Positions 1 to 11,927 of a stretch of DNA of 64,000 nt are shown here, in pieces. The DNA is taken from contig OU964932.1 in the NCBI GenBank assembly GCA_918807975.1, forward strand, positions 14,973,501-15,037,500, written 5' to 3'. The notes beneath the pieces are model-generated. The model worked only from the letters and a program-made list of their open reading frames with translations, was not told where the DNA came from and searched no databases. Each line of letters starts with the position of its first letter. The first letter of the stretch is position 1. The translations under genes and the position numbers were made by a program. The DNA is from Aplidium turbinatum (lineage: Eukaryota > Chordata > Ascidiacea > Aplousobranchia > Polyclinidae).

Positions 1-898
1 ATGGGTACATAAAGAAACAATTAAAAACCATTAATTTCATCTTTGAAAATAGGAACAACACACATATAGAAAGAAACAAACATTTATTTCTACAATATTT
101 TTGACATTGTTTTTCAGCTAAGATGTTATCAACATTTGCATTAAAGGACGTTGTCTTGATTCTTAGGATGTTTGCTAAGTGTTTGTCGGTCAGTCTATTT
201 CTTTCTGCAGTTTTGTGATTTTCATGGATGAAAATAAATGCTTGCAACAATATGTGCTGCTTACTGCTGCCCTACATGCACGATAATTTTCTGGATAAAC
301 TAACTAATTTATTAAATTCATTACATGAATGTAATTCTTTGTAAAATAAAGGAAGAGTGTGTTCTCTGTGGAAAATTTTCAAACTTTCTTGACTTAGCAG
401 TTCAATCAGTTCAAGTTGGAATTCGAGTGGCGCTTTATCACACTGAAATGAAACTGGGTCACTGAATAATTTTAATTTAATTTCAATCTTTTTGAAGTCA
501 GAAAATCTGACAGTAAATCTTCCATTCTGCAAGCAAACCAGTAATTCACATAACTTAGCATACTTTTCATAGTTTACAGAACAGCCTTTCAGCTCTTTCA
601 GATGGACTACGAAAATATACAATTGCACCAGCTTTTAGTTGTGCTATGAAAAGTTTTAATTTCCTGGTAAAGCTACTTATTCACTTGAACATTAAACTAC
701 GTACACAACTGACCTTTCCCTTGTAAATGCAAATTTAGCTCAGCTAGCATTTCTGTGATGTCAACTAAAAAAGACAAATCATTAAACCATTCTTCCTTTT
801 CTATCAAGTTCACATTTTGTTTCTTTTTCTCCATGAACTGTTTTATTTCGGGTAACAAATCGGACTTATAATCCTGTTGCTCCCATAGACCCATACTA
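1..898 (-). mobile_element. hAT transposon remnant, cut by window start
   Basis: This stretch matches, base for base over long runs, the hAT element at 20787-22196, so it is a second copy of that family. Two minus-strand coding remnants are visible: 272-628, with a hAT (GTF2IRD2/ZBED-like) signature (RFSDFKKIE, then FQLELIELLSQESLK), and 697-894, with WFNDLSFLVDITEMLAELN and LQGKG, the alpha-helical segment just upstream. These are plain hAT transposase pieces, not a host gene. It contains sequence around 840-898 that the second copy lacks. The left end is outside the window and the right end is not defined; sequence from about 904 (CATAGGCGCCGAC) looks like the start of something else. Family call is firm, boundaries are not. 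Confidence 0.7.
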
Positions 899-1478
899 TA
901 CTCATAGGCGCCGACTTTTCAAAAAACCATCGGGGCGAGAAATGTGATGACGTGATAACCTTTGTTTTCTCTTCTGTTTTTTATCGAAAGTCTTTTATCG
1001 AATACTACCGTATATACTCGAGTATAGGTCGAGATGTTCGCATACGTTTATTTGCAGTGATCCAAACTTAATTTTCAAATTTAATGATTTCTTGTCTATT
1101 CCATAGACATCTTATTATAACTAGACTGCGCTTCTCGTATTTTGATTGAAGAAATTGAAAAAAGGCGTCGGCCATTGTTAGTGTCTCAAACTCGCGTGAA
1201 AGCTGCGCTGTTAACGATAACATTTCTGAGCTGGTTGCGCTTCTGCAGAAAACTAACTTGTTAACTATAATTTAGAACTTTGGTGTAATAGAGGTTTTAT
1301 TCATCTATGAAATGAATAAAAGCATGTGTTAAATTGCACAGAATTATACATACAGTCTATAATATAAACCAAAAACACTGCGATGCGAGAGCACGTACAT
1401 GATACACTGAATGCATCATTTCCAGCAGTTTAGCAGAACTCTTATTCAATTTGGCGTTACAGCTGAGCTGATGATTAG

Positions 1479-3153
1479 TAGGGTGTTTCATAATTTCCCA
1501 ACTTCATAATCACAACTTGGCTCACCTAAATTCATACGTGGAATGGTATTACCAACTTCCATGCAAAATTTTAGCATCCTACAGCCTCATCTTCCACTCC
1601 CCCAGGTCAATATTCTAAAACTACCCTGCAGGGACCCCCTAACGAAGGGCAAAAATGGGGTTTGTAAGCATTAAAAAGTTTCTTACATGTCAATTTACCC
1701 ACTTTTATGCATATGTATTGGTTCTAAAACACTAATATAGGTAGCAGACTACTGAATACCCCTTTAAACAAATTTCCACCAAAAAAATTGGATTTTTTTC
1801 CCTAAAATTTGTCTAAATTTTGCTGTTTTTTAACAAAAATTTGCCAAAAAATTATGAAAATGGCACGAAAATCAAAAATATTGTACATGTAAGCAAAATT
1901 AACAAGAATGCATGCACAATCAGGTGATGGAGGAAAAGTTGTTTAAATCTTGCAGATTGACCATGCATTTGATACGTTTGTCTGCATTTTCATCATGTTT
2001 GATTTGTCCTTTCTCTATAACATTCTTTATTTGTCCAACATATCTTTCGCAACTTTGATTACTGTTCATGGTGACATTCCAGAACACTTTGTCTGGGGCA
2101 TTCTCTGACAAGCATGGTGCTGTGGCAGCATCAGCTGATACAAACTAGAGAGTTTGTACCTTTTTGACCATAACATCTTCTTTTTATGCTTCCTATCATA
2201 ACATGTTCTTGTCCTCTTAATCAATGCTGGTGTAATCGAATTTCTGTCAGAATATGCACATAATGAGACATTTTCAAGCCCAAGCCAGGATACCATGAGG
2301 AATATAAATTTTACACGTTTGCAGTTTACACCCCTGCTTGGCTGACGATTTACTGCAATCCAGCAACAGCAGATGGTCCACAACTTATGCTGGATATTCG
2401 GGATTACTTGTTGGATGCTACAATAGCAGCTATGTAAAAGTTTTCTAGTGCAGCCATTAAGCAGTTACAGAAAATTTATATTCCTCATGGTTTATATCCT
2501 GGCTTTGGCCTGAAAATGTCTCATTATGTGCATATTCTGACAGAAAGTCGATTACACCAGCACTGATTAAGAGGATAAGAACATGTTATGATAGGAAGCA
2601 TAAAAAGAAGATGTTATGGTCAAAAAGGTACAAACTCTCTAGTTTTGTAACAGCTGATGCTGCCACAGCACCATGCTTGTCAGAGAATGCCCCAGACAAA
2701 GTGTTCTGGAATGTCATGCATTCTTGTTGTTAATTTTACTTACATGTACAACATTTTTGATTTTCGTGCCATTTTCATAAATTTTTGGCGAGTTTTTGTT
2801 AAAAAACAGCAAAATTTAGACAAATTTTAGGAAAAAAAATTCAAGTTTTTTGGTGGAAATTTGTTTAAAGGGGTATTCAGTAGCCTACTACCTATATTAG
2901 TGTTTTAGAACCAATACATATGCATAAAAGTGGGTAAATTGGCATATAAGAAATTTTTTAATGCTTACAAACCCCATTTTTGCCCTTTGTTAGGGGGTCC
3001 CTGCAGGGTAGTTTTAGCATATTGACCTGGGGGAGTGGAAGATGAGGCTGTAGGATGCTAAAATTTTGCATGGAAGTTGGTAATACCATTCCACGTATGA
3101 ATTTAGGTGAGCCAAGTTGTAATTATGAAGTTGGGAAATTATGAAACACCCTA
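1479..3153. mobile_element. Giant foldback (palindromic) element with 8-bp duplication
   Basis: The element starts TAGGGTGTTTCATAATTTCC and ends with its complement GAAACACCCTA. It is flanked by the exact 8-bp duplication ATGATTAG (1471-1478 and 3154-3161). The arms are inverted copies over most of the length: 1479-1910 against about 2730-3153, and about 2090-2300 against 2470-2700, leaving a loop of roughly 160 bp near 2300-2465. The 8-bp duplication suits hAT-type transposition. Short reading frames on both strands are consequences of the palindrome (for example SENAPDKVFWNV) and show no known domain. Arms differ by scattered changes, so it is not brand new. Confidence 0.8.
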
Positions 3154-3375
3154 ATGATTAGCCTATTGTAAAAATAGCAACAAACAGTTTATTACATCAA
3201 ACCTAAGCGAATGATACGCTATATTATAGCGGCTATAACGTAGGCCTATAGCTCAACAAAATCAAAACCAATTAAATATTCACCATTACTAATGTGATGT
3301 CGAAAGGAAGTGGTTTATTGGTGTTTGAAAAGTATTGTTTTGTTAGGCTAAGCGACAAGCGTTTTACGAACCAAT

Positions 3376-3903
3376 TTACCTTGTAGTTGTTTGCAGGTTT
3401 CCTTTATCAATGTGGTGAAACCTAATTTTTAAATAACATTTGGACACAGTTTTGACTAGCGTAAAAATGTGATTATCGGTAACGGTGCATTCAAACACAT
3501 GATCCGTGAGATTAGTAAACATCTGGGAATGGTTTGTATTTCCAAGCACAGCTACCGCAATAGCTTCCACAATGCCTGGACGAAGAGGTAATTTCCCAGC
3601 TGTGGTAGTTAGTAACCGCTTGATGCATTATTCAGTTTCCTCACAAACATATACAACACTGAAAGAAGGTTTAAAAAGTCCACTTCTATCTTTAAACGAT
3701 AAGAAGCTGGGTTGAACAGGTAAAGTGTGTAAACTCAGTTCAAAGCGGCACCTTGCACATAACGTTATCTTTGCAAACATTTTGGCAGCATAACCAGCAA
3801 TGTACGAAATTGCAGCTTTTTTGTAAACTGACAAAACGGAAATGTTTGGAATGTCAGCATAATGCAACGTTTTGCTGCAACGGAGAAAATTGAAAGCAAT
3901 CAA
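3376..3903 (-). pseudogene. P-element (THAP9-like) transposase C-terminal remnant
   Basis: Two minus-strand frames resemble the C-terminal part of P-element/THAP9-type transposases. In 3628-3903 the segment AISYIAGYAAKMFAKITL, then LSFKDRSGLFKPS and VVYVCEETE, matches the YIAGYV...L..L.DRGGL..PS..V...CE.AE pattern of the family. In 3376-3570 the segment NHIFTLVKTVSKCYLKIRFHH matches the HVF.L.K.....YLKIR.HH stretch that follows. The two lie in different frames, so the gene is broken here. No N-terminal THAP zinc finger was found nearby. It is probably the core gene of the 1005-14330 element. The family match is from memory of the motif and has not been tested by search. Confidence 0.6.
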
Positions 3904-4158
3904 TCTCTATTGAACAGAATCCTGGTAAAAGCTGCGGTTGTGTTGTTGCATAGAAAAACTATTTGTTTTGTCAATTATTTGTTCACAACAACTGAGTTTT
4001 TTAAGAAACGCAAATATTATGGAAGAATTACATTTTGTAGAAAGTTAAGTTGTGTTCAGTCGTGTTCTCATTGCTTTAAGAATTGGCGCTCCAGTTGTTT
4101 CAGGAACGAGGAGGCGACTGATTCTTAACTAATTCATCTACTTATACTTGTTTTAAAG

Positions 4159-4941
4159 CAGGGGTTCCCAACCTGGGGGCCATGGCCCACTAGGGGCCAT
4201 GGCCCACTATGAGCCTTTTTCAAGGGGACATGAAAAAGTTTAAAAAATAATCATTTTTTATATATTATCTCTAAGTCCACTCCAACACTACCGCATAAAA
4301 CAAAAGAAATAAATTAAAATTTTAATAAAAATACTAGTACATTTTGTCCAAATCTTGGTGCTCTTGAAGTTGCAAGAAGAGCAGCGAGCTCTTGCGAGAA
4401 AGCGAGCTCTTGCAAGAAGCGAGCTCTTGAAGTTGCAAGAAGAGACGGAAACCCGATTGAGCTTTGAGAAAGATAGTTTGACCACATTTTGGGCAAAACT
4501 AAGAAAATTGTGCCCTAAGCTTAATGAAATTGTCATGCCAATGCTGTTGCCTCCCATCAACATATCTTTGTGAATGTGGGTTTTCAACAATATTACTTCT
4601 GAAGACAAAGCAGGGCAGTGCCTTGGATATTCAACATGACATGCGGCTAATTGCTCTTTCCACCACCAAACCAGCAATTAAGACATTGTCAGAGCAAAAA
4701 CAAGCTCAACCATTGCATTAACTGCATATGCAATAATAATAACTAATTAATGTACTATCATGTTTATTGTGTGTTGTATTTATATCATTTTATCATTCTA
4801 ACTACCGGTTACTGTATAAACAAGTTTTTTAATTAAAATGACGTTTCTTAATTTTTTCAAAAGGTTGAAAAAAATAGGGGGCCATTGATTTTTCAAAATT
4901 TTCAAAAGGGGCCACGGTGTAAAAAAGGCTGGGAACCCCTG
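4159..4941 (+). mobile_element. hAT element, copy 1 of the CAGGGGTTCCCAACC family
   Basis: Inverted ends CAGGGGTTCCCAACC and GGCTGGGAACCCCTG are flanked by the exact 8-bp duplication TTTTAAAG (4151-4158 and 4942-4949). GGGGCCATGGCCCA repeats occur inside both ends. The middle holds the end of a hAT transposase on the plus strand and a short cluster of GAGCTCTTGCAAGAAG-type repeats near 4370-4440. The same family is inserted in the Polinton at 34547-35290. It is an internally deleted, non-autonomous copy inside the 1005-14330 composite. Confidence 0.9.
4355..4718 (+). pseudogene. hAT transposase C-terminal (dimerisation) domain remnant
   Basis: Two overlapping plus-strand frames together cover the typical C-terminus of ZBED5/SCAND3-like hAT transposases: FWAKLRKLCPKLNEIVMPML in 4355-4573, then CECGFSTILLLKTKQGSALD, IQHDMRLIALS and SEQKQAQPLH in 4524-4721. 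The family pattern is FW......P.L...A...LLPF.TTY.CE.GFS....TK...R..LD...DMR.AL. The upstream catalytic region is missing and a frame change separates the parts, so it cannot encode an active transposase. An Arg/Ala/Leu-rich run at its start comes from the local repeat, not from the family. Confidence 0.8.
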
Positions 4942-5703
4942 TTTTAAAGTATCAGGTTTGGCGTCCGTGCTTAACTACTGTGTATTTATCGATTCATATA
5001 CCGCAATATTAGATCCTTTCATGCACGTCTAGGGATGGGCAATTCAGAATAATTCACTATTCCAGAATTATTCCGGAATACTAAACCGAATCCAGAATCG
5101 AATCCAGAATACCAAATCCTATTAACTTCCAGGCTCCAGCAACACAAAAAGGAAAAAATCTCAGACACAAAAGCTACACAATCAAAGTAAATGTTTGTTG
5201 CAATGCAACACATTAAGGCATTCTAAATGACTTCCAGCCAAATGGGAGCAGTGTTGCCAGATGATGGAAGCCGCTTGGCAACAAAAAATAACTAAAATTT
5301 TATCAGAAAACACCCTAAACAGGCCCGGGGGCCAGGGAGGGCCTCGCCCCCCCTGAAAAAATAAATTTCTCCCCCCCTGGCAAAATCCCAACATTCTCGA
5401 GCAACAGCTACAATTATAATGATTTTGCCCAAAAAATTTTTTGCCTCCCCCCCTAAAAAATAGTTGGCCCCCCTTGCTCTGCGGTCTGGCTACGGCCCTG
5501 ACCCTAAATAAAGCAATTTCGCTCAAATACAAATAGTTTTTAAGACAAGACACTGCCATCATCCATATGCAAACCTCTTGTAAAACGTTTTCTATACGAG
5601 CAGGGATTATTTGCTAAAAGTTTTAAAAAATTGTAAAAACTTTGTTGAAAAAAGTTGAGTAGGGAAAATTTCACCAGATTTCACCAAAAAGTTATCTGGT
5701 ACC

Positions 5704-7284
5704 TAGGGATGCACAATACAGAATATCGAATCTTAGAGATTCGAATCTCAATGTATTCGAATCGCATTTGCATTTTCTTTTCGGATATCAGGATTCGAAA
5801 ATAAATCTGTTAAATGAACAGTGTGCGACGTTAAACAAATGTAAAGTTGAAGGTTTCCGCCTTGCGCGCCGACTTTTCTCTTCATGGACTGTTTGTTCCA
5901 AGCGCCTTTTTTCTTCTTTCATAGGGTTCCCGCAGTTATCAGAACTGCAGATACGCAGTGCGTTCCCGTATGAGTGAATAATTCAGGCCTCGAAATTCAC
6001 AGCGGACATGTCCGCCGTCACAGCATGTGATGTCCGCGGGAGGTACCGTCTAGATCGGTCAAATTTGTCCGCCGAGAAATAACGCAGTCCTGAACTAGCG
6101 ATACAAATCGTCACTGCATAACACGAACAACTGTTGCAAGAATATAATTTTCCGCGCATTTTAGCGCGCATCTAGAAAATGTGAATACTGTATCCATTAA
6201 CTTCTATTCGAGGAGGAAAACTTTCGATTTTTACGTTGCTTCAACGATTGATGACATTGAATCAGCGTAACAAAGAGCATAGTGACGCAAGAAGCCACAC
6301 GACCTCGTTCGGTGGAAGTTAACCAGTTTTGCGGCGTATTTAGCTGCTATACGGCGCTTTGGCTCTTCAAGCGCACGTCGTTGGTCTGATGAAAACCTTT
6401 CAGAGTGACTTTGCTGAAATTTTAAAACGCTTTCTAAACCGTAGCTATAGTTCTTAAATGGCGAAGAATTATCAAGATAAAGTAATTAAGCATGACGATT
6501 GACGCTAAAACTGGTGTGTCAGCCGTGAAACTTAATTTGACCGCCGATATAGCTGCTCAGACCGGACACGTTTGTCCGCCGTCAACAAAAACGAATTTCG
6601 AGGCCTGCTACAAATCGAATCAGCTGATCGAGAGATTTTCAATAAAAATTTTCCTCATTGCGGTCTGATCAGCATTCCGCGCCTGCTTTTGTCAGAGCTT
6701 TCAAAACGGGAATGGGCGTGCGCGTGAGCAGCGAAGCGTGCGACTGTACAGTGTACAGTCTACGTCACTATAGACTAGCAATCAGCTGATCGAGCAATAG
6801 TTGTTACTGCGGGCGATTTAACTGTCGGCTATGTGTGTAGTATGTACTTCAAAACATCGGATTTCAACATCAAAACATCAGATGTGGTAACGTGGCTTTT
6901 GTTATTGCTGTCGATAGTGATATATTCTCGAGCAGTGTTTCCACTTTTTGGTCATTTTGAAAAAAACAAAAATAAATGAAACATTGGACTTTGGGCCTTG
7001 CCAGTGCCATTGAAAACAAATTGTTTTCGGTAATTTTTTTTTAAATGTATTCTTGAATGTTCAGTTTACGCATTTTAATGCTTGATTCCCGTTTAAAACT
7101 TTTTTGAAAAATTTGATAAAAATCAATAGATTCACAGTAACACAAGCATCAATTAAATTATTGGTTAAATATTATTTGGAAAAAATTGCCGCGTAATTTC
7201 AGAATAGATTCGAAATTCTGGATTCGAAATTAAGTATTCTAGAATATTCTAGAATAGCCAGGTATTCTGTATTGTGCATCCCTA
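5704..7284. mobile_element. hAT MITE, middle level of the nest
   Basis: Ends TAGGGATGCACAATACAGAA and TTCTGTATTGTGCATCCCTA are exact inverted copies, flanked by the exact 8-bp duplication CTGGTACC (5696-5703 and 7285-7292). Subterminal GAATC/ATTCGAA motifs repeat inside both ends. No coding remnant is recognisable. The smaller element at 5984-6607 sits within it. The ends resemble those of the outer element (TAGGGATGNNCAAT), so the two may be mobilised by the same transposase. Confidence 0.93.
5984..6607. mobile_element. Innermost MITE, CAGGCCTCGAAATT family
   Basis: Ends CAGGCCTCGAAATTC and GAATTTCGAGGCCTG are inverted copies. Both ends also carry the inverted subterminal segment GTCCGCCGTCA / GACGGCGGACA. 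The end sequence is close to that of the MITE at 11928-13187 (CAG.CCTCGAAATTAGC), which suggests one family. I see no matching target duplication at this copy. No coding potential was found. Confidence 0.75.
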
Positions 7285-8837
7285 CTGGTACCAAGGTAAA
7301 AAAGCCAATAAAGACCTCTAAATTTCACCAGAATTTTTTAATTTGATATTCTATTTTCCCATCTGGCAACGCTGAACGGGAGCGTAGCTTAGTTGCCGTC
7401 ATTCCGTCAAGCCGCAGTCGAAAAGAATCGCTCGGAAGATGCTGATGTGGCAGGTATGCTGAGGTGTTTCAGAGCCAACTCCTTTAGCAGGGGCATCTGC
7501 TCAGTGCTCAATGTTGTTACGCCCACCAGTCAAACTATCGCAGAGTCGCATACGCACGTGGATTGAAAAAAAGCATTGCACGATTGTGCATGTGCACAAA
7601 GCGTGAAGAAAATTGCGCGCTTAGTTTCTTTGATTGCTCATGCGAGCGAGTGACGTAGAGTTGCATGCGCCGTGCGCGCACAACGCGTGCACAATGTTTT
7701 TGAAAGTGCGGAACTGCGGATGGTGTCAGTGCAAAGAAAAAGTGAGTAAACCACACTTTTTTTCAGTTCACTGTCTCCACCTGACAGCTTGCACAAGACT
7801 TATGCATATCTTTAAAACCGAATCTTATTACCCGGTTTTATTGCCGTTTTGGATTCGGATAGTTTAGGATCCGAATCCTTCTGGATTCGGTATTCTGAAT
7901 TGCCCATCCCTATGCACGTCTTAAACCATTATGGTTTTGCCACCTTTTCCTTTTGTTGGTTTTGTTCCTGTATTTCTTTTTCACAATATCATTTCTTTTA
8001 CATTCTGACAAGGAAAAATAAATTGAATTGAATTAAAAACAATTAAAATTCATTACGGGTCCCTACAAAAGCATTGACAAACAAGCGGAATAGGTACACT
8101 AACAATGGCTGACGTCTGAACATGCTTTCTTCAAAAATCGTAAACGAGAGAAGTGACGATGCGCGGTATAGGTATAATAAGATGTCTATGGTCAATTCAA
8201 AACTTTATGCACTTGTTGAGCAATATGCTAAGCTCACGAGAGAAAACAGCAGAAAGAGCTGTTTTAAGAGATCAATTTTTTTTATTTTTTGTGTGTAGGA
8301 TATAATCGCTCTTATTACATAACATTCCATGACCGTTGAAGTCGATGTCAAACCTTAGCGGCTGCATAAAACAATGATGTACGATTGGCTAGGTGATAAT
8401 AGCGGTAAGAGACGTCGTAAATGCAGGCAATATCTGCGACCAGGACCATTAAACACATTTTCTTTTCTTTTTTTCAGTTCTTTTATGATTTTCAGTTCAA
8501 AAGTATGGGTTCGACTTATACACGAAATCGACCCATACTCGAGTAGGCTATATGCAGTATTGGGCGCGATAACTCATTTTTCAGTTAAGCGATAACGATA
8601 ATCGATAAACGAAAAATGCCTAAAGCGACAACGATAAACAATAAATAAAAAAAAAGTTAAGCAATAACGATAAATTATCGCCGATAATGTCTGATAACGA
8701 TAATTTGTTTTTTCCTGATTAGCGCTGCTCCATCCCATGCAGCACGAACTGTTTTCATCAACATGACGAAAAATCGAACATAATATACTGTAAAGGGACA
8801 AAACTTTTTGTAAGTTATGCATAAATAGAATCGCAAT

Positions 8838-8898
8838 AGCGTGGGTATTGAATCTTCAACCTCTTGATCCAGAATCAAACCACTGAGATAACCGCCGT
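8838..8898 (-). repeat. tRNA-like module inside hAT family A
   Basis: On the minus strand the sequence reads GGTTATCTCAGTGG (box A-like), then after about 30 bases AGATTCAATACCC (box B-like). The same module is in the second copy of the element at 47752-47815. The stems are degraded, so it is not a functional tRNA gene. It may have been picked up from a SINE or tRNA. Confidence 0.45.
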
Positions 8899-11020
8899 GC
8901 ATATAATTATACCTTCAGATACCAGTTGGATGCTTTTATCCCGGGCTTTTATCAATTGAGTTACACTGCCGCTTACGTGCAGTAGGCAAAATAATTAAAT
9001 CAAATGAAAATACCATAAAAAATTCCAAACTTTGTATTTTGCTTTCTGCTTAAAGGACTGTTTACAGCAAAGTCAGCAATAATTGAAAAAATTCCCCAAA
9101 ACGCAAAATGCTTGAAAACTTATCAGTAATCTTAAGCGGTATTGGTAGTAAAAATGTGCATACTGTGAAATTCATCAAGGTTGTCAAATTAGTCGTATTT
9201 GTTTAAGAACAATAACATAATTATCGTAATTTGCTGATAATATCAGATAATTTTTTTTTTGTTTTCTTTGTGAACACCATCATTAAAGCAATGGCAGAAC
9301 GCTGAGTTGTTGAGATAAGAATTACAATGTATGCACTGTATTAGAGAGAATAAAAATATTTGATTGAGGTAGGCTATGTCGCATAGGTAGGCTAGGCTAC
9401 AGTAAATGAGAAAGGTTATACTGTATTTAGCATAATTTTACCACGCAACTCGATCCGCCTATTGTCATGCAAAAACTAAGTTACTACAAGATGCAAAAAA
9501 TGTGATGTCGGTCTGCATGTTAAATGCTTCAAGCAATATCATATTCCGCAATGACTTGTTTTAGTGATGTTGTGTTACTTTGCTAATTTTCATCTTCATA
9601 TTTTTTGAACTTTCATTTCAATAAAATGCTCGATGACAATAATGACATGACAAGACATGAACAAGACATTTCCCATTCATCACTTTGAGCGATAAGTAAA
9701 ATGTAATAACGCTTAAGCATTACGCACAAGAAACTTGATAACGGATTTGCCTAGCGTCTTATATATAGGACAGCTTTTTCTCAAAAAGTACAAACACAAT
9801 TAGGAAAAAAATAATTGTGAAATGTTTTTTAGGTCATAAATATGCAATATTTAAATTTTCCGAAAATTTTTTTAAGTACTTTCACTTTCGGCACAAATGG
9901 GTTAACTTTTTAAGTTAAATGGCACTTATGCATTCGGTTATTATTTTTGGATTAAAGTTATATCGCCAAGCTAGAAAAAAATCGATCTTACAGTCTATAA
10001 CCGATCTTGTGTTGTTATTGTGTGTGAATTTTGTCTTTTAATCTGAATTTGTGACGTAACCGCACGTCTCAAGGCAAGTTCTTGCAATTTTAGTTAATCT
10101 ACTCATCTAAAGATTTAATGCGCTTAAAACAGTAAGTTTTATGTTTTGACGAGAGAGATTTTATTTTTTTACGACAATTACTAAAAACTAACACTTCCAA
10201 CGAAAAAAGAAAACACAAGAATAAAATAGTTGATCGTGAGGTGGCACGAAAGACCATGTTTCCGGTGTAAAAGCGGCCTCATATTGCGACTAGAGATGTA
10301 AAAAAACGTTTTTTTTTGTTTTTAAAAAAAACGAGCTCGTTTTTTTTGTTTTTTATCGTTTTTTTTTGTTTTTTATTCGTTTTTTTTGTTTTTTTTACCT
10401 ATTTTTTTATTAAATGTCACAATATGCAGCAATTAGGGTAAACTCATTGCAATAGCGTCTCTTTCAACAAAAAAATAGTCTCATAACTCGTATAACATCT
10501 TTCAAATGAGACAATATGTCTCTCAAGTCTCAACACACGAGCCATAAAGGTTTCTCATCGTCTCAAATAGTAACACAGTGTCCTATGGTTGGCACATCTC
10601 AAGTATTGTCTGTAATTTGGTTCAGCCAGTTGTTAAATGCAGTACCACACTCGTGTACAGTTTCGAAACCACCTGGGATTTTGGTTAATGGGCATGTTAC
10701 GTTAGGACCAGGTGGTCAGGGTCCTGTTTCTCTACTTCACAAAGGCACTTTTCACCAGCACACCACACCATTACCAGTACAACGTCAAGAGATTGTTCCA
10801 GTTGATGTGCATTTGGTGCAAACGTGATGAAAATCACACAAGCGGTTCTCGAGTTATAAGTGAAATAACCTTAGCCACTAAGTGGCTTTATAGATAAGGA
10901 GCAATAGAAAAACGGCCATATCTCAAGAACCGCTCAACATATTTACATAAGTTTTAGCTCTACCCCCATGTTTTATGGGGTGGGCTATCTGTTTATGAAT
11001 ATTAAAACAAGTTTTGGCTA

Positions 11021-11520
11021 CTACTTTTTGAGCTAAAAAGAAATTAACCTCTTGTCGTTACGCACCAATAAATGGTGCGTAAATTAAAAAAAATAATAAT
11101 TGGGTAGAAGAAAGATTGATGACAAGTTTGGCAAAAGCAGTGTAGTGCTAAAGTCCCAACTTTTAGCCCAAATCACATTTAAATGTAGTGAAAGATGGAA
11201 ACGTTTTGATGTTTTTTTATTTTCCCTGAAGAGATTCAATAATCCTTTGTGACGTCATAGTCATGTTTGTTTTCCCTTAATCACACCATTGTGCTGTCAT
11301 AGACATGTTTAAAAGAAGTATGGTTATTGGTTGCACTTAATCCATCCAATTTGAACTAGTTTGCAGAACTTTGAGACTTTAGCACTTTTTTTGTTTTTGC
11401 CTAACTTTTCGTCAGTCTTTCCTCTGCCCAATAAAAAAAATTAAAGTTTGCATCATGGTTTTATTGGTGCGTAACGACAAGAGGTCAATTTCTTTTTATC
11501 TCAAAAAACAGTAGGCCTAG
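11021..11520. mobile_element. Small inverted-repeat element (MITE)
   Basis: About 45 bp at each end are inverted copies: TTTTTGAGCTAAAAAGAAAT, then ACCTCTTGTCGTTACGCACC on the left, and the complement near 11461-11510 on the right. The next bases (GGCTACTAC / GGCCTACTG) also pair loosely. No clear target duplication was found, so edges are approximate and the superfamily is open. No coding remnant. Confidence 0.65.
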
Positions 11521-11927
11521 TTCTCAAATAAAATAAGTTTTCATCTTTGATGTTTGTTTTGTATCTTTATCCTGCATTGTGGGAATATGGGTAAAACTTT
11601 ATACTTGTCAGGAAAAATATTATGAAGCATTTATTCACTCTGTGAACACTGAGCAGTGCTGAAAAACTCCACTTTAAAGGAAAAATTTCTTCATTCAAGG
11701 TTGGTAGAATGGTAGTTACTAGCAATAGTCAACATGGGTGGTGGGCATTTGAAAGGAACATTAACCTAAACCTTTTCTGACAAATGCACTAACTTTTGAC
11801 AGCTAAAAATATCAGTGATAAGGTCTCTTGCATTGTATGTCCCAAATAATCTGCAAGAAGCATCAATGACCAAGTGTCCAATCTAAGATGTTACAACACA
11901 CGAAAAGAATACTTCTGTTTCAACATT

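Larger units (their letters stand above)
5030..7912. mobile_element. hAT MITE, outer shell of a three-level nest
   Basis: Ends TAGGGATGGGCAATTCAGAA and the inverted copy TTCTGAATTGCCCATCCCTA are flanked by the exact 8-bp duplication TGCACGTC (5022-5029 and 7913-7920). Subterminal sequence is rich in GAATCC/GGATTC-like repeats, as seen in many hAT MITEs. No transposase remains. Another hAT MITE is inserted at 5704-7284, which leaves about 1.3 kb of this element's own sequence. A G/C-rich block at 5320-5480 (CCCCCC and GGGGCC runs) may be a further small insert. Confidence 0.92.

Noticed and set aside
2066-2383. 105-codon minus-strand frame in the foldback element
   Set aside because: Its sequence is mirrored in the opposite arm and it lacks any domain; it follows from the palindrome.
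5182-5562. 126-codon minus-strand frame, Gly-rich
   Set aside because: The Gly/Pro run comes from C/G homopolymer stretches in a MITE region; no family resemblance.
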